Positions 46,531 to 56,479 of a stretch of 62,145 nucleotides of DNA are shown here, one piece after another. Source of the stretch: Candidatus Accumulibacter contiguus (GTDB lineage Bacteria; Pseudomonadota; Gammaproteobacteria; Burkholderiales; Rhodocyclaceae); assembly GCF_012940005.1 (NCBI RefSeq), contig NZ_SPMX01000042.1:1-62145 (forward strand), given 5' to 3'. Numbering within the stretch: the stretch's first letter is position 1; the number at the start of each line of letters is the position of its first letter. A program made the translations under genes and the position numbers. The notes below the pieces were generated by a model that did no database searches, was not told the origin of the DNA, and saw only the letters and a program-made list of their open reading frames with translations.

Positions 46531-47178
46531 ATGGACCCCACTGTTTTCATCCTGGCTGCGTTGCCGGTAATCCTCGCGATCACCCTGCACGAAGCTGCCC
46601 ATGGTTATGTAGCCCGCCATTTCGGTGATCCGACGGCCTGGCAGGCCGGGCGGATCACGGCCAATCCGCTCAAGCATATCGATCCGGTAGGGACGATCCT
46701 GGTGCCGGCGATCATCCTGCTGCTGTCGACGGGAGGCATTCTGTTCGGCTGGGCAAAACCGGTACCGGTGAATTTCGGGCGTCTGCATCACCCGAAGCGT
46801 GACATGTTGTGGGTGGCCGCAGCTGGCCCGGCGGCCAATCTCGCAATGCTGCTGTTCTGGGCGGCGCTGATGAAGCTGGCCTTGCTGCAGACGCACAGTT
46901 TTTTCAGTTTGCCGATGCAGGTCATGGCTCATTACGGAATGGGGGTGAACATCGCGCTGATGGTACTCAACCTGTTTCCACTGCCACCACTGGATGGCGG
47001 GCGGATTGCCGTCAGCCTGCTGCCGCCAGAAGCCGCCTGGCGCTTTGCGCAAGTCGAACGCTTCGGCTTTCCGATCATGTTGTTGCTGCTGTTCACCGGT
47101 GTTCTGAGTTCGCTTCTGACACCGGTGATGCGAGTGCTTGAAGCACTGATCGAGATCCTTTTTCAATTACCCTCCTGA
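46531..47178 (+). CDS. Site-2 protease family protein (M50 metallopeptidase)
   Basis: A 215-residue integral membrane zinc protease of the short M50 type. The zinc motif HEAAH is at about residues 20-24 in TLHEAAHGYVARHFGD, and the second ligand motif NLFPLPPLDGGRI is at about 149-161. There is no PDZ domain. Such small site-2 proteases (YwhC-like) have no defined substrate in proteobacteria. It starts 10 bp after yciO and ends 17 bp before trpS, so it is probably in the same operon. Confidence 0.9.
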   Translation: MDPTVFILAALPVILAITLHEAAHGYVARHFGDPTAWQAGRITANPLKHIDPVGTILVPAIILLLSTGGILFGWAKPVPVNFGRLHHPKRDMLWVAAAGPAANLAMLLFWAALMKLALLQTHSFFSLPMQVMAHYGMGVNIALMVLNLFPLPPLDGGRIAVSLLPPEAAWRFAQVERFGFPIMLLLLFTGVLSSLLTPVMRVLEALIEILFQLPS

Positions 47179-47195
47179 ACCGCCAAAGACAGAAC

Positions 47196-48398
47196 ATGTA
47201 CGCAGAACGAGTCCTCTCCGGGATGCGCCCGACCGGCAGCCTGCATCTCGGCCACTACCACGGCGTGCTGAAGAACTGGGTGCGGCTGCAATATGAGTAT
47301 CCCTGTCTCTTCTTCGTTGCCGACTGGCACGCCTTGACCACCCAGTATGACGACCCGCAGGGCATCGTCGATGCTACCTGGGAGATGGTCATCGACTGGC
47401 TGGCAGCCGGTGTTGACCCGGCACGGGCGACCCTGTTCATCCAGTCGCAGGTGCCCGAACATGCCGAACTGCATCTGCTGCTGTCGATGATGGCGCCGCT
47501 GGGCTGGCTGGAGCGCGTGCCGACCTACAAGGATCAGCAGGAAAAACTCGAGAACAAGGATCTGTCGACCTACGGCTTTCTCGGCTATCCCTTGCTGCAG
47601 TCGGCCGACATCCTGATCTACCGGGCCGACAAGGTGCCGGTGGGCGAGGATCAGGTGCCGCACATCGAGTTTTCGCGTGAGGTGGCGCGCCGCTTCAATC
47701 ATCTCTATGGACGCGAACCGGGTTTCGCGGACAAGGCCAGGGAGGCGGTCAGGAAGCTCGGGTCGAAGCGGGCGCGCCGTTATGAAGAATTGCGCACGCG
47801 TTTCCAGCAGCAGGGCGAGCAGGCGGCGATCGAGCAGGCACACGCGCTGCTGGACGAGGTTCATGACCTTTCGCACGCCGACCGCGAGCGCCTCCGTGGC
47901 TACCTCGAAGGCACCGGCAAGATGATTCTCGTCGAGCCGGGTGCGCTGCTGACCGAGGCCTCGCGGATGCCTGGGATCGATGGCCAGAAGATGTCGAAAT
48001 CCTACGGCAACACGATCACGCTGCGCGAGGACGCCACCTCGGTGACGCAGAAAATCCGGCGCATGCCGACCGACCCGGCGCGGATTCGCCGTACCGATGC
48101 CGGTGATCCGGACAAATGTCCGGTCTGGCAATTGCATCAGGTGTATTCGGACGCGGCCTGTCAGGCCTGGGTGCAGCAAGGTTGCCGCAGCGCCGGCATC
48201 GGTTGCCTGGACTGCAAGCAGCCGGTCATCGACGCCATCTTGCGCGAGCAGGCACCGATGCGCGAGCGTGCGCAACCTTTTCTGGACGATCCGCAACTGG
48301 TGCGATCGATCATTGCCGACGGCAACAGCAAGGCGCGTCATCTCGCGCGAGAAACGATGCGCGACGTGCGTCAGGCGATGGGAATGGACTACCGCTAA
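47196..48398 (+). CDS. trpS: Tryptophanyl-tRNA synthetase
   Basis: A 400-residue class I synthetase. The HIGH-type motif is PTGSLHLGHYHG near the N-terminus and the KMSKS loop is present (DGQKMSKSYGN). At 400 residues it is longer than E. coli TrpS (334); the extra ~60 residues lie between the two motifs (about 170-240, SREVARRFNHLYGREPGF onward), as in other betaproteobacteria. The last A of its TAA stop is the first base of hairpin element copy F. Confidence 0.95.
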   Translation: MYAERVLSGMRPTGSLHLGHYHGVLKNWVRLQYEYPCLFFVADWHALTTQYDDPQGIVDATWEMVIDWLAAGVDPARATLFIQSQVPEHAELHLLLSMMAPLGWLERVPTYKDQQEKLENKDLSTYGFLGYPLLQSADILIYRADKVPVGEDQVPHIEFSREVARRFNHLYGREPGFADKAREAVRKLGSKRARRYEELRTRFQQQGEQAAIEQAHALLDEVHDLSHADRERLRGYLEGTGKMILVEPGALLTEASRMPGIDGQKMSKSYGNTITLREDATSVTQKIRRMPTDPARIRRTDAGDPDKCPVWQLHQVYSDAACQAWVQQGCRSAGIGCLDCKQPVIDAILREQAPMRERAQPFLDDPQLVRSIIADGNSKARHLARETMRDVRQAMGMDYR

Positions 48399-48591
48399 CG
48401 GTCATGACTTTTCCAGGCACCCCCGATCATGAAAGTCATGACCGTTTCCCTCTCCCCCGACCCCTTCCACGGCCCGCGCTGCATCGCGGGCCGGCTGCGG
48501 CGGCGCGGAGCGGTGCTCCGCGAAACCCCGCCTGCGCCCCCGCGAGGGGGGAGGGGAGATTCGTGAGTCGCATACGCGACTTTCACATTAA
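48398..48591 (+). repeat. Hairpin element copy F, long form (trpS-scpA gap)
   Basis: Begins at the last base of the trpS stop with ACGGTCATGACTTTTCC and ends in GCGACTTTCACATTAA. Between the C-rich and G-rich arms it carries an extra module of about 60 bp containing GGCCCGCGCTGCATCGCGGGCC (a 7-bp inverted repeat) and CGGAGCGGTGCTCCG. The module recurs only in copy C. scpA starts 26 bp further on. Confidence 0.9.
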
Positions 48592-48617
48592 GCAATGGTG
48601 CAGTTCGGCGATCCGCG

Positions 48618-49460
48618 ATGAGCGCTAGCGCGACCATCGCCGTGGCAGCGGCACCGATCGAGACTCCGGTCAGTCCGCTGGCCAGAATCTACGGCGAACC
48701 GCTGGCGCAGATGCCGCACGACCTGTACATCCCTCCCGATGCGATGGCGGTCATGCTCGACGCTTTCGAGGGGCCACTGGATCTGCTGCTGTATCTGATC
48801 CGCAAGGCCAACGTGAATGTGCTCGATATTCCGATGGCGCCACTCACCCTGCAGTATCTGGTTTACGTGGAAGCGATGCGCTCGCAAAACCTCGAACTGG
48901 CAGCCGACTATCTGGTGATGGCGGCGATGCTGATCGAGATCAAGTCGCGGATGCTGCTGCCAAGACCGAAAGCCGCCATCGGCGAAGAGGCGGAAGACCC
49001 GCGTGCCGAACTGGTGCGGCGACTGATCGAATATGAGCAGATGAAGCTGGCCGCGCAGGCGCTCCATGAACTGCCGCAGGCTGAGCGCGATTTCGACTGG
49101 GTCGAGGTCTGGGTCGAAAAGACCCTGCTGCGACGTCTGCCGGAAGTCACGGTGCTGGATTTGCAGAACGCCTGGCGCGGTATTCTGCGGCAGGCCAGAC
49201 TGCATACCCGGCACCTGCTGCAGCGCGAGGAACTGTCGGTGCGCGAGCACATGACCCTGATCCTGCGTCGTCTGCGCGATGCCGACGGCTTTGTCGAGTT
49301 CGTCGACCTCTTCGACCCGACGCTGGGGGCGCCGGTACTGGTCGTGCATTTTCTGGCTTTACTGGAGCTGGCACGTGAACATCTGCTTGAAATGACGCAG
49401 GTGGAAGCATTCGCTCCGATCTATCTGCGCTTGGCCGATGCCCACAGTGACTCCCGGTGA
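48618..49460 (+). CDS. scpA: Segregation and condensation protein A
   Basis: A 280-residue kleisin. It links the heads of SMC in the SMC-ScpAB condensin that helps chromosome segregation. [35 protein letters not shown] and [20 protein letters not shown] are the family signatures; a winged-helix end closes the protein. It overlaps scpB by 23 bases. An smc gene is not in the window. Confidence 0.94.
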   Translation: MSASATIAVAAAPIETPVSPLARIYGEPLAQMPHDLYIPPDAMAVMLDAFEGPLDLLLYLIRKANVNVLDIPMAPLTLQYLVYVEAMRSQNLELAADYLVMAAMLIEIKSRMLLPRPKAAIGEEAEDPRAELVRRLIEYEQMKLAAQALHELPQAERDFDWVEVWVEKTLLRRLPEVTVLDLQNAWRGILRQARLHTRHLLQREELSVREHMTLILRRLRDADGFVEFVDLFDPTLGAPVLVVHFLALLELAREHLLEMTQVEAFAPIYLRLADAHSDSR

Positions 49461-50040
49461 AGTGCCGGCAGTGTCGGCAGTGCCGGCCGCGAAACCCCCC
49501 GACGTTGCGACAGTGAAACGGGTTCTGGAAGCGGTGCTGCTGAGCACTCGAGAACCCCTGACGCTGAACGACCTGCGCAAGGTATTCGCCGACCAGGTCA
49601 CTGCCGAGATCCTGCGCGGACTGCTCGACGAGTTGCGCGGCGAATGGAGCGAGCGACCACTCGAGTTGCTGCCGGTGGCGAGCGGCTGGCGTTTTCGGAC
49701 GCGCGCCGAGTACCTGCCCTATCTGGAACGGCTTCACCCGGAAAAACCACCGCGCTATTCACGGGCAGTGCTGGAAACGCTGGCCATCATCGCCTATCGT
49801 CAGCCCGTGACGCGTGGTGACATCGAGGACATCCGCGGCGTGACGGTTGCCACACAGGTGATCCGGGTACTCGAAGAGCGTGGCTGGGTCGAGGTCGTTG
49901 GCCATCGCGATACGCCCGGTCGACCGGAACTGCTGGCGACGACCAAAAAATTCCTCGACGACCTCGGTCTTCGCACCCTCGCCGAGCTGCCGGCGCTCGA
50001 ACAAATCCATTCCACCCTGGAACTTGCTGATGCCCAATAA
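49438..50040 (+). CDS. scpB: Segregation and condensation protein B
   Basis: A 200-residue ScpB with two winged-helix domains ([46 protein letters not shown] and [21 protein letters not shown]). Works as a dimer on ScpA. The start overlaps the end of scpA, and the stop overlaps rluB by 11 bases, so the three genes are translated in a chain. Confidence 0.94.
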   Translation: MPTVTPGEVPAVSAVPAAKPPDVATVKRVLEAVLLSTREPLTLNDLRKVFADQVTAEILRGLLDELRGEWSERPLELLPVASGWRFRTRAEYLPYLERLHPEKPPRYSRAVLETLAIIAYRQPVTRGDIEDIRGVTVATQVIRVLEERGWVEVVGHRDTPGRPELLATTKKFLDDLGLRTLAELPALEQIHSTLELADAQ

Positions 50041-51019
50041 CAAACGCCGCCCAACCGCGGACTTTTCTCGTTCCACTCCTCGTTCGCCACGTCCAGCCGC
50101 GCCGGCATCGCTAGCAGCGGGGCAGCGACGACCACCGGCAGCTCCTCTGGAGTCTGCTGACCCGGCCAGGAAAGCACGCCCGGCACCAGGAGCGAGCGCC
50201 GGCGAGTCGGCACGGCGCACTCGTCATCTGGAGACTGCAGGCAAGCCGGAACGATTGCACAAGCTGCTGGCCAACAGCGGCATCGGCTCGCGCCGGGAGA
50301 TGGAAGCACTGATTGCCGCCGGTCGCATCCACGTCAATGGCGAACCGGCGCAGCTCGGTCAGACGGTCAGTCCGGGCGACCGGATCAAGGTCAATGGCAA
50401 GCTGGTGCAGTTGCGCTTCTCCGACCGCTTGCCGCGGGTGATCCTCTATCACAAGCCCGAAGGCGAGATCGTTTCGCGCAACGACCCGGAGCATCGGCCG
50501 AGCGTGTTCACCTCGCTACCGCGGATGTCGGCCGGACGCTGGGTGGCGGTCGGCCGTCTCGATTTCAACACCAGTGGCCTGCTGCTCCTGAGCACCTCGG
50601 GGGATCTCGCCAATCGACTGATGCATCCGCGTTATCAGCTGGTGCGCGAGTACGCGGTGCGCATCCTCGGCGACTTGCCCGACGATGCCCGCCGGCGTCT
50701 GCTCGATGGCATCGAACTCGACGACGGTCCAGCGAAGTTTGCAAGCTTTCAGGAAGCTGGCGGAGAGGGTGCCAATCGCTGGTATCGCGTGTCCCTTTTC
50801 GAAGGTCGCAACCGTGAGGTGCGGCGCATGTTCGAAGCCGTCGGCGTCGTCGTCAGTCGCCTGATGCGTGTTCGCTTCGGTCCCTTTGTGCTGCCGCCGA
50901 GCCTGAAGCGGGGGCAGGTCTACGAACTTCCCGAGGCCGAGGTAAAGAAGCTGCTTGCCGACTTCGGCATGGCGACTGCCGAATCCGGCCGCCCGCCGCG
51001 GCGGCCGCGACCCGCTTGA
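50030..51019 (+). CDS. rluB: 23S rRNA pseudouridine(2605) synthase RluB
   Basis: A 329-residue pseudouridine synthase of the RsuA group. An S4 domain ([22 protein letters not shown]) follows a disordered Pro/Ala/Arg-rich leader of about 75 residues; the catalytic Asp lies in [15 protein letters not shown], and the [13 protein letters not shown] motif is present. It modifies U2605 of 23S rRNA. The arrangement scpA-scpB-rluB is common in betaproteobacteria. Confidence 0.93.
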   Translation: MPNNKRRPTADFSRSTPRSPRPAAPASLAAGQRRPPAAPLESADPARKARPAPGASAGESARRTRHLETAGKPERLHKLLANSGIGSRREMEALIAAGRIHVNGEPAQLGQTVSPGDRIKVNGKLVQLRFSDRLPRVILYHKPEGEIVSRNDPEHRPSVFTSLPRMSAGRWVAVGRLDFNTSGLLLLSTSGDLANRLMHPRYQLVREYAVRILGDLPDDARRRLLDGIELDDGPAKFASFQEAGGEGANRWYRVSLFEGRNREVRRMFEAVGVVVSRLMRVRFGPFVLPPSLKRGQVYELPEAEVKKLLADFGMATAESGRPPRRPRPA

Positions 51020-51043
51020 GAGTACTCTTCCGATCACAGGCTG

Positions 51044-51073
51044 ATTTACCCCTGCCGATATTTTCGTTATAAT
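51044..51073 (+). promoter_or_regulatory. Sigma-70 promoter of the rimP-nusA-infB operon
   Basis: A perfect -10 box TATAAT at 51068-51073 lies 18 bp after TTTACC at 51044-51049, a weak -35. Transcription should start near 51080, leaving a leader of about 70 bases before rimP. It lies in the 128 bp between rluB and rimP. Confidence 0.7.
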
Positions 51074-51090
51074 CCAAGGGTTTTCCGCTC

Positions 51091-51140
51091 GCCCCTCAGG
51101 GGCAATTTTCGGGGATGGGCTATTCGCCCATTTTTTTATT
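51091..51140 (+). terminator. rimP leader: attenuator-like hairpins
   Basis: Two hairpins in the leader: GCCCC-TCA-GGGGC at 51091-51103 and ATGGGC-TATTC-GCCCAT at 51115-51131, the latter followed at once by a run of seven T. This is a textbook intrinsic terminator placed 8-10 bases before the rimP ATG. Leaders of this kind ahead of rimP are known in proteobacteria and are thought to attenuate the operon, which encodes the anti/termination factor NusA itself. Confidence 0.7.
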
Positions 51141-51147
51141 TGCAGCC

Positions 51148-51615
51148 ATGGATGTGCACGAACTACTTGAAATCACGGTGACTGGTCTCGGCTACGAGCT
51201 GGTGGACGTGGAACGTAGCCCGCGTGGCCGCGTTCTGCGCGTCTTCATCGACAAACCGGAAAAGCCGCGTGGCGTGGATATCGACGACTGTGCGCTGGTC
51301 AGCAATCATCTGTCACGCGTGCTGACCGTCGAAAACGTCGACTATGATCGTCTTGAAGTTTCTTCGCCGGGGATCGACAGACCGCTGAAGAAAGCGTCTG
51401 ACTTCGAACGTTTCGCGGGTTCGGAAATCAGTCTCAAGTTACGCCTGCCCTTGAACGGTCGGCGCAATTTCAGTGGCGTCCTGCTTGGCGTGCACGACGG
51501 CAAGGTCCGTCTGCAGACCGATACAGGCGAAATGGAGTTCGATCGGGTCAATCTGGAAAAGGCACGGGTAATTCCCAAGTTCGACACGATGAAATCGGGC
51601 GAGAAGCCGGTTTAG
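51148..51615 (+). CDS. rimP: Ribosome maturation factor RimP
   Basis: A 155-residue RimP, needed for 30S subunit maturation. The N-terminal domain reads [30 protein letters not shown] and is followed by [17 protein letters not shown] and the diagnostic [21 protein letters not shown]. The C-terminal SH3-like domain closes the protein. First gene of the nusA-infB operon, directly behind the attenuator-like leader. Confidence 0.95.
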   Translation: MDVHELLEITVTGLGYELVDVERSPRGRVLRVFIDKPEKPRGVDIDDCALVSNHLSRVLTVENVDYDRLEVSSPGIDRPLKKASDFERFAGSEISLKLRLPLNGRRNFSGVLLGVHDGKVRLQTDTGEMEFDRVNLEKARVIPKFDTMKSGEKPV

Positions 51616-51629
51616 GAGGTAATGAAGAA

Positions 51630-53102
51630 ATGAGCCGCGAAATCTTGCTGCTGGTAGATGTTCTGGCACGTGAAAAGAACGTGACCAGAGACATCGTCTT
51701 CGGCGCGCTGGAGTTGGCGCTGGCATCGGCTACCAAGAAGCGCGTCCACGACGACGCCAATGTACGCGTCGCGGTTGATCGCGAAACCGGTGATTTCGAA
51801 ACTTTTCGGCGCTGGGAAGTCGTTGCCGACGAAGACTTTCTCGACGAGGAACAGCAGGTGTCGCTGTCGGAAGCCCAGAAGCAGGATCCCGAGGTTGAGA
51901 TCGGTGATTATCTGGAGGAGTCTCTCGAACCCATCGACTTCGGTCGCATTGGTGCGCAGGCTGCCAAGCAGGTGATTCTGCAGAAGATTCGTGACGCCGA
52001 GCGCGAACAGGTGCTGAGTGAATTCCTGGCGCGCAAGGAGCATCTGGTAACCGGGACGATCAAGCGCATGGAGCGCGGCAATGCGATTGTCGAAACCGGC
52101 AAGATGGAAGCAGTGCTGCCACGCGATCAGATGATTCCGCGCGAGAACCTGCGCATGGGTGATCGTGTCAAAGCATATTTGCTGCGCATCGACCGATCCG
52201 CCCGCGGTCCGCAACTGATCCTGTCGCGTACCGCTCCGGAGTTCATCATTCAGCTCTTCGCGCTGGAAGTCCCGGAAGTCGATGATGGCCTGCTGGAAAT
52301 CAAGGCTGCTGCCCGTGACCCCGGCATGCGCGCCAAGATTGCCGTCAAGTCCAATGATCAGCGGATCGATCCGATCGGTACCTGCGTCGGCATGCGTGGA
52401 TCGCGAGTCACGGCGGTGACCAATGAACTGGCCGGTGAAAGAGTTGACATCGTTCTCTGGTCGGCTGATCCTGCACAGTTCGTGGTTGGCGCGCTGGCGC
52501 CGGCTGAAGTCAGCTCGATCATCGTCGATGAAGACAAGCACAGCATGGACGTGGTCGTCGACGAGCAGAACCTGGCAATCGCCATTGGCCGTGGCGGCCA
52601 GAATGTTCGCCTGGCTTCGGAAATGACCGGCTGGACGATCAACCTGATGACCGAGGAAGAGTCGAAGACCCTGGTCGAGGCCGAGGCGGCGGCGATTCGC
52701 GTGCTGTTCATGGAGAAACTCGATGTCGACGAGGATGTGGCGAACATCCTCATCGACGAAGGCTTTTCGACTCTCGAGGAAGTGGCTTATGTACCGCTGC
52801 ACGAAATGCTCGAGATCGAATCCTTCGACGAGGCCACCGTCCAGGAGTTGCGCGAGCGGGCGCGTAACGTTCTGCTCACCGAGGCCATTGACACCGAGGA
52901 AAAAATCGGTAACGTCGCCGAGGATCTGCTGGGCCTTGAAGGGATGGACAAGTCGCTGGCCGGAAAACTGGCTGGTAATGGCATCAAGACGCGCGACGAT
53001 CTCGCCGACCTGGCAGTCGACGAACTGACCGAGATGACCGGCATTGATGCGCAACGGGCCAAACAACTGATCACCACGGCGCGTGCGCACTGGTTCGAGT
53101 AA
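51630..53102 (+). CDS. nusA: Transcription termination/antitermination protein NusA
   Basis: A 490-residue NusA. Domains in order: N-terminal RNA-polymerase-binding domain, S1 (about 135-200; [20 protein letters not shown]), KH1 and KH2 (about 225-345; [32 protein letters not shown]) and two C-terminal acidic repeats (about 365-490) as in E. coli. An RBS, GGAGG, lies about 10 bases before the ATG. A 1329-codon antisense frame across this gene and infB is a shadow. Confidence 0.96.
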   Translation: MSREILLLVDVLAREKNVTRDIVFGALELALASATKKRVHDDANVRVAVDRETGDFETFRRWEVVADEDFLDEEQQVSLSEAQKQDPEVEIGDYLEESLEPIDFGRIGAQAAKQVILQKIRDAEREQVLSEFLARKEHLVTGTIKRMERGNAIVETGKMEAVLPRDQMIPRENLRMGDRVKAYLLRIDRSARGPQLILSRTAPEFIIQLFALEVPEVDDGLLEIKAAARDPGMRAKIAVKSNDQRIDPIGTCVGMRGSRVTAVTNELAGERVDIVLWSADPAQFVVGALAPAEVSSIIVDEDKHSMDVVVDEQNLAIAIGRGGQNVRLASEMTGWTINLMTEEESKTLVEAEAAAIRVLFMEKLDVDEDVANILIDEGFSTLEEVAYVPLHEMLEIESFDEATVQELRERARNVLLTEAIDTEEKIGNVAEDLLGLEGMDKSLAGKLAGNGIKTRDDLADLAVDELTEMTGIDAQRAKQLITTARAHWFE

Positions 53103-53123
53103 GCGGGAAAGAGGGGAATTCAT

Positions 53124-56060
53124 ATGGCGCAAACGAGTGTTGCCCAATTTGCCATACAGCTGAAGATGCAGGCTGGTTCGCTGCTCGAACAATTGCATAA
53201 AGCCGGTGTGGCCAAGAAACAGGTTGATGACCTGCTGTCCGAGCAGGACAAGTCGAGGTTGCTGGATTATTTGCGCAAGGCGCATGGTCAGACGGATGCG
53301 AAGACCAAGATTACCCTGACGCGCAAGGAAACGACCGAGATCCGGCAACACGATTCGCACGGAAAATCGCATACGGTGCAGGTCGAAGTTCGCAAGAAGC
53401 GCGTTCTCGTGAAGCGGGAGGCACCCGAAGTCCGCGCCGAGTTGCCACCGGCCTTGCCGAAAGCGGCGGCCGAGGCAGTCGTTGAAGCCAGGGTGGAAGC
53501 GCTTGCCGAGATCAGAACTGCGCCGGTCGTCGAGGGGAAAACCGAAAAAATCGAGACGGTCGTCGCTGCGAAAGCCGAAAACGTCGAAAAAGTCGAGAGG
53601 GTCGAGAAAAGAGAACCGGTCGTCGAAGCGAAAGTCAAGAAATCCGCACCGCCTGTCGCAGTGAAAGTGGAACCAGCTCTTGCCGTGAAGTCCGAATCGC
53701 CGGCCAGGGCGAAAGCCCGGCCGGTGCCAGACCTGCCTGCCGCTACAGCGGCCGCGGCGACGAAAACCGAAGCGCCGGTGGCGGCTGACGCCAAGGTCAG
53801 CGCCAAAAAAGTGGTGACACGTGCTTCGATCATCGGCGAGGAGCAGCAGCGCCTGCGCGCCGAAGAAGAGCGGCGTAACGCCGAGTTGCGTGCTCGTCAG
53901 GAAGCCGAGTTCAAGAGCAAGCAGCAACGCAGCGCCGACCTCGTACGCCTGAAGCAGGATGCCGAGAACAAGGCGGTCGCGGCCAAGGCGGCCGGGGTGG
54001 CCAAGCAGGTTGCCGCCCAGACCGCGAGCGAGCGGCCAGCCGAAGACAAGACACTGCACAAGCCGGTCGCCAAACCGGCGACGGCCGACAAGAAGGTTGC
54101 CGAAAAGAAAGCGCCCGAAAAGAAGGTTGCCGACAAGAAGGGGCAATGGAAGAGCGAAGGCGCCAACAAGCGTCCCGGACTCAAGACACGCGGCGCTACT
54201 GGTGGCACGGGCTGGCGGGACAACAAGCACGGCAAGCGATCCGGTCGCGGCGTCAGTGACGAAGATGAGCAGCATTCCTTCCAGTTGCCCGTCGAGCCGG
54301 TGATTCACCAGGTCTATGTGCCCGAGACGATCTCCGTCGCCGACCTGGCACACAAGATGGCGGTCAAGGCAACCGAGGTGATCAAGGCCCTGATGAAAAT
54401 GGGTTCGATGGTGACCATCAACCAGGTGCTGGATCAGGAGACGGCGATGATCATCGTCGAGGAGATGGGTCACAAGGCGTTCGCTGCCAAGCTTGACGAC
54501 CCCGATGCCTTCCTCGACGACAGCGCCATCGAGCAGAAGGACGTGCCGCAAGAAGCACGCGCGCCGGTAGTGACGGTGATGGGACACGTCGATCACGGCA
54601 AGACTTCGCTGCTCGACTACATTCGTCGCACCCGTGTGGCGAGTGGCGAGGCGGGCGGCATCACCCAGCACATTGGTGCCTATCACGTGCAGACCGACCG
54701 GGGCATGGTGACCTTCCTCGACACGCCGGGTCACGAGGCATTCACGGCGATGCGCGCACGCGGTGCCAAGGCGACCGACCTGGTCATTCTGGTGGTGGCT
54801 GCCGACGACGGCGTGATGCCACAGACCAGGGAGGCGATTCACCACGCCAAGGCGGCTGCTGTGCCGATTGTCGTGGCAGTGAACAAGATCGACAAGCCGG
54901 GTGCCCAGCCCGATCGAGTGAAACAGGAACTGGTGACCGAACAGGTGGTGCCCGAAGAGTACGGCGGTGACGCACCTTTTGTCCTGGTTTCCGCAAAGAC
55001 CGGTGTCGGTATCGACGAATTGCTCGAAAACGTTCTGCTGCAGGCAGAAGTGCTGGAACTGAAGGCGCCCAGGGACGCGCCAGCCAAGGGCCTGATCATC
55101 GAGGCACGCCTCGACCGCGGGCGTGGCCCGGTGGCAACGATGCTGGTTCTCTCGGGAACGCTTCGCCAGGGCGACATCCTGCTGGCTGGTCAGGTGTTTG
55201 GTCGGGTGCGCGCGATGCTCGACGAGAACGGCAAGGTGATCAAGGAGGCCGGTCCTTCGATTCCGGTCGAGATCCTCGGCCTCTCCGATGTGCCCGCGGC
55301 CGGCCAGGAGGCCGTGGTACTCGCTGACGAACGCAAGGCGCGCGAGATTGCCCTGTTCCGCCAGGGCAAGTACCGCGACGTCAAGCTGGCCACCAAGCAG
55401 GCAGCCAACCTCGAGAGCATTCTCGATCAGATGACCGAGGCCGAGGCCAAGGTCCTGGCGCTGATCATCAAGGCCGATGTGCAGGGTTCTCAGGAAGCGC
55501 TGGTACAGTCCTTGCAGAAGCTCTCGACCGCCGAGGTCAAGGTCAACGTCATCCACGCTGCGGTGGGTGCGATCAGCGAGTCCGATGTGCACCTCGCGCA
55601 AGCCTCGAAGGCGGTCATCATCGGCTTCAATACGCGTGCAGACGCCGGCGCACGCAAGGCGGCCGAAGCCGCCGGGGTCGACATTCGCTACTACAACATC
55701 ATCTACGATGCGGTGGATGAAGTGAAAGCTGCGCTGTCGGGCATGCTGTCACCCGAGAAACGCGAAGATGTCACCGGCCTGGTCGAGATCAGGCAGGTCT
55801 TCCGCGCCACCCGGATCGGCACCATCGCCGGCTGTTATGTTCTCGAAGGCGTCATCAAGCGCAGTTCGCGTGCGCGCCTGCTGCGCAACCATATCGTCCT
55901 CTGGGATGGCGAGATCGAGTCGCTGAAGCGCTTCAAGGATGACGTCAGGGAAGTACGGGCCGGTTTCGAATGCGGTCTTTCACTGAAGAACTTCAGTTCC
56001 TACGAGGAAGGTGACCAACTCGAAGCGTACGACGTCACGGAAGTGGCAAGGAGTCTCTAA
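53124..56060 (+). CDS. infB: Translation initiation factor IF-2
   Basis: A 978-residue IF-2. It begins with an IF2_N domain ([24 protein letters not shown]), then a long Ala/Lys/Glu-rich linker (about 90-370) with imperfect repeats such as [17 protein letters not shown], then a second IF2_N, and the GTPase: G1 [10 protein letters not shown]3 DTPGHEAF, G4 NKID. Domains II to IV follow. Places initiator tRNA in the ribosomal P site. Internal starts giving shorter isoforms are known in E. coli and may exist here. The stop directly abuts the GTG of rbfA. Confidence 0.96.
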   Translation: MAQTSVAQFAIQLKMQAGSLLEQLHKAGVAKKQVDDLLSEQDKSRLLDYLRKAHGQTDAKTKITLTRKETTEIRQHDSHGKSHTVQVEVRKKRVLVKREAPEVRAELPPALPKAAAEAVVEARVEALAEIRTAPVVEGKTEKIETVVAAKAENVEKVERVEKREPVVEAKVKKSAPPVAVKVEPALAVKSESPARAKARPVPDLPAATAAAATKTEAPVAADAKVSAKKVVTRASIIGEEQQRLRAEEERRNAELRARQEAEFKSKQQRSADLVRLKQDAENKAVAAKAAGVAKQVAAQTASERPAEDKTLHKPVAKPATADKKVAEKKAPEKKVADKKGQWKSEGANKRPGLKTRGATGGTGWRDNKHGKRSGRGVSDEDEQHSFQLPVEPVIHQVYVPETISVADLAHKMAVKATEVIKALMKMGSMVTINQVLDQETAMIIVEEMGHKAFAAKLDDPDAFLDDSAIEQKDVPQEARAPVVTVMGHVDHGKTSLLDYIRRTRVASGEAGGITQHIGAYHVQTDRGMVTFLDTPGHEAFTAMRARGAKATDLVILVVAADDGVMPQTREAIHHAKAAAVPIVVAVNKIDKPGAQPDRVKQELVTEQVVPEEYGGDAPFVLVSAKTGVGIDELLENVLLQAEVLELKAPRDAPAKGLIIEARLDRGRGPVATMLVLSGTLRQGDILLAGQVFGRVRAMLDENGKVIKEAGPSIPVEILGLSDVPAAGQEAVVLADERKAREIALFRQGKYRDVKLATKQAANLESILDQMTEAEAKVLALIIKADVQGSQEALVQSLQKLSTAEVKVNVIHAAVGAISESDVHLAQASKAVIIGFNTRADAGARKAAEAAGVDIRYYNIIYDAVDEVKAALSGMLSPEKREDVTGLVEIRQVFRATRIGTIAGCYVLEGVIKRSSRARLLRNHIVLWDGEIESLKRFKDDVREVRAGFECGLSLKNFSSYEEGDQLEAYDVTEVARSL

Positions 56061-56447
56061 GTGCCGGCAAACAAGGGATTTTCACGCCGAGACCGGATCT
56101 CGGAACAAATCCGCCGCGAGCTTGCCGAGGTGATTCAAAGCGAGCTCAAGGATCCCCGCGTCGGCATGATCAGTCTTACCGATGTCGAGGTGAGTCCGGA
56201 CTACGCGCATGCCAAGGTGTACTTCAGCAGCATGGCGGGTAGCGACACGCTCGACTCGGTACAGGCCGGCCTGCAGCAGGCTTCCGGGTTTCTGCGCAGC
56301 GAGCTGGGCAAGCGCATCAGCATTCACATGATCCCGCAGTTGCATTTCGTTTTCGACGACTCGCTAGAACGTGGCGCCGAGCTATCGAAGCTGATCAGCG
56401 AGGCGGTAGCCATCTCGGATCACGGTGAAGAGCCGGACAAGGCCTGA
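56061..56447 (+). CDS. rbfA: 30S ribosome-binding factor RbfA
   Basis: A 128-residue RbfA, a cold-shock-linked factor for 16S rRNA 5'-end maturation. It has the KH-type fold: RRDRISEQIRRELAEVIQSELKDPRVGMISLTDVEVSPDYAHAKVYFS is typical. Start codon is GTG, zero bases after the infB stop. truB follows after 23 bp. Confidence 0.94.
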   Translation: MPANKGFSRRDRISEQIRRELAEVIQSELKDPRVGMISLTDVEVSPDYAHAKVYFSSMAGSDTLDSVQAGLQQASGFLRSELGKRISIHMIPQLHFVFDDSLERGAELSKLISEAVAISDHGEEPDKA

Positions 56448-56463
56448 GTTGGGCTGAATCTGA

Positions 56464-56479
56464 AAAAGTCATGACCGTT
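56464..56479. repeat. End of a hairpin element, containing the truB start codon
   Basis: AAAAGTCATGACCGTT, 16 bases, is identical to the terminal part of element copies A and B. It spans the truB ATG at 56471. The remaining element is absent from the 23 bp rbfA-truB gap, so this is a remnant or a look-alike. Confidence 0.55.

Noticed and set aside
5753-48591. CRISPR-like reading of the dispersed repeats
   Set aside because: The copies are far apart, in both orientations and lack regular spacers; no cas gene is present.
51612-55601. A minus-strand open frame of 1329 codons
   Set aside because: It is antisense to nusA and infB, whose motifs and codon pattern are unmistakable. Long antisense frames are expected in GC-rich genes, and the translation is His/Leu/Asp-rich without any motif.
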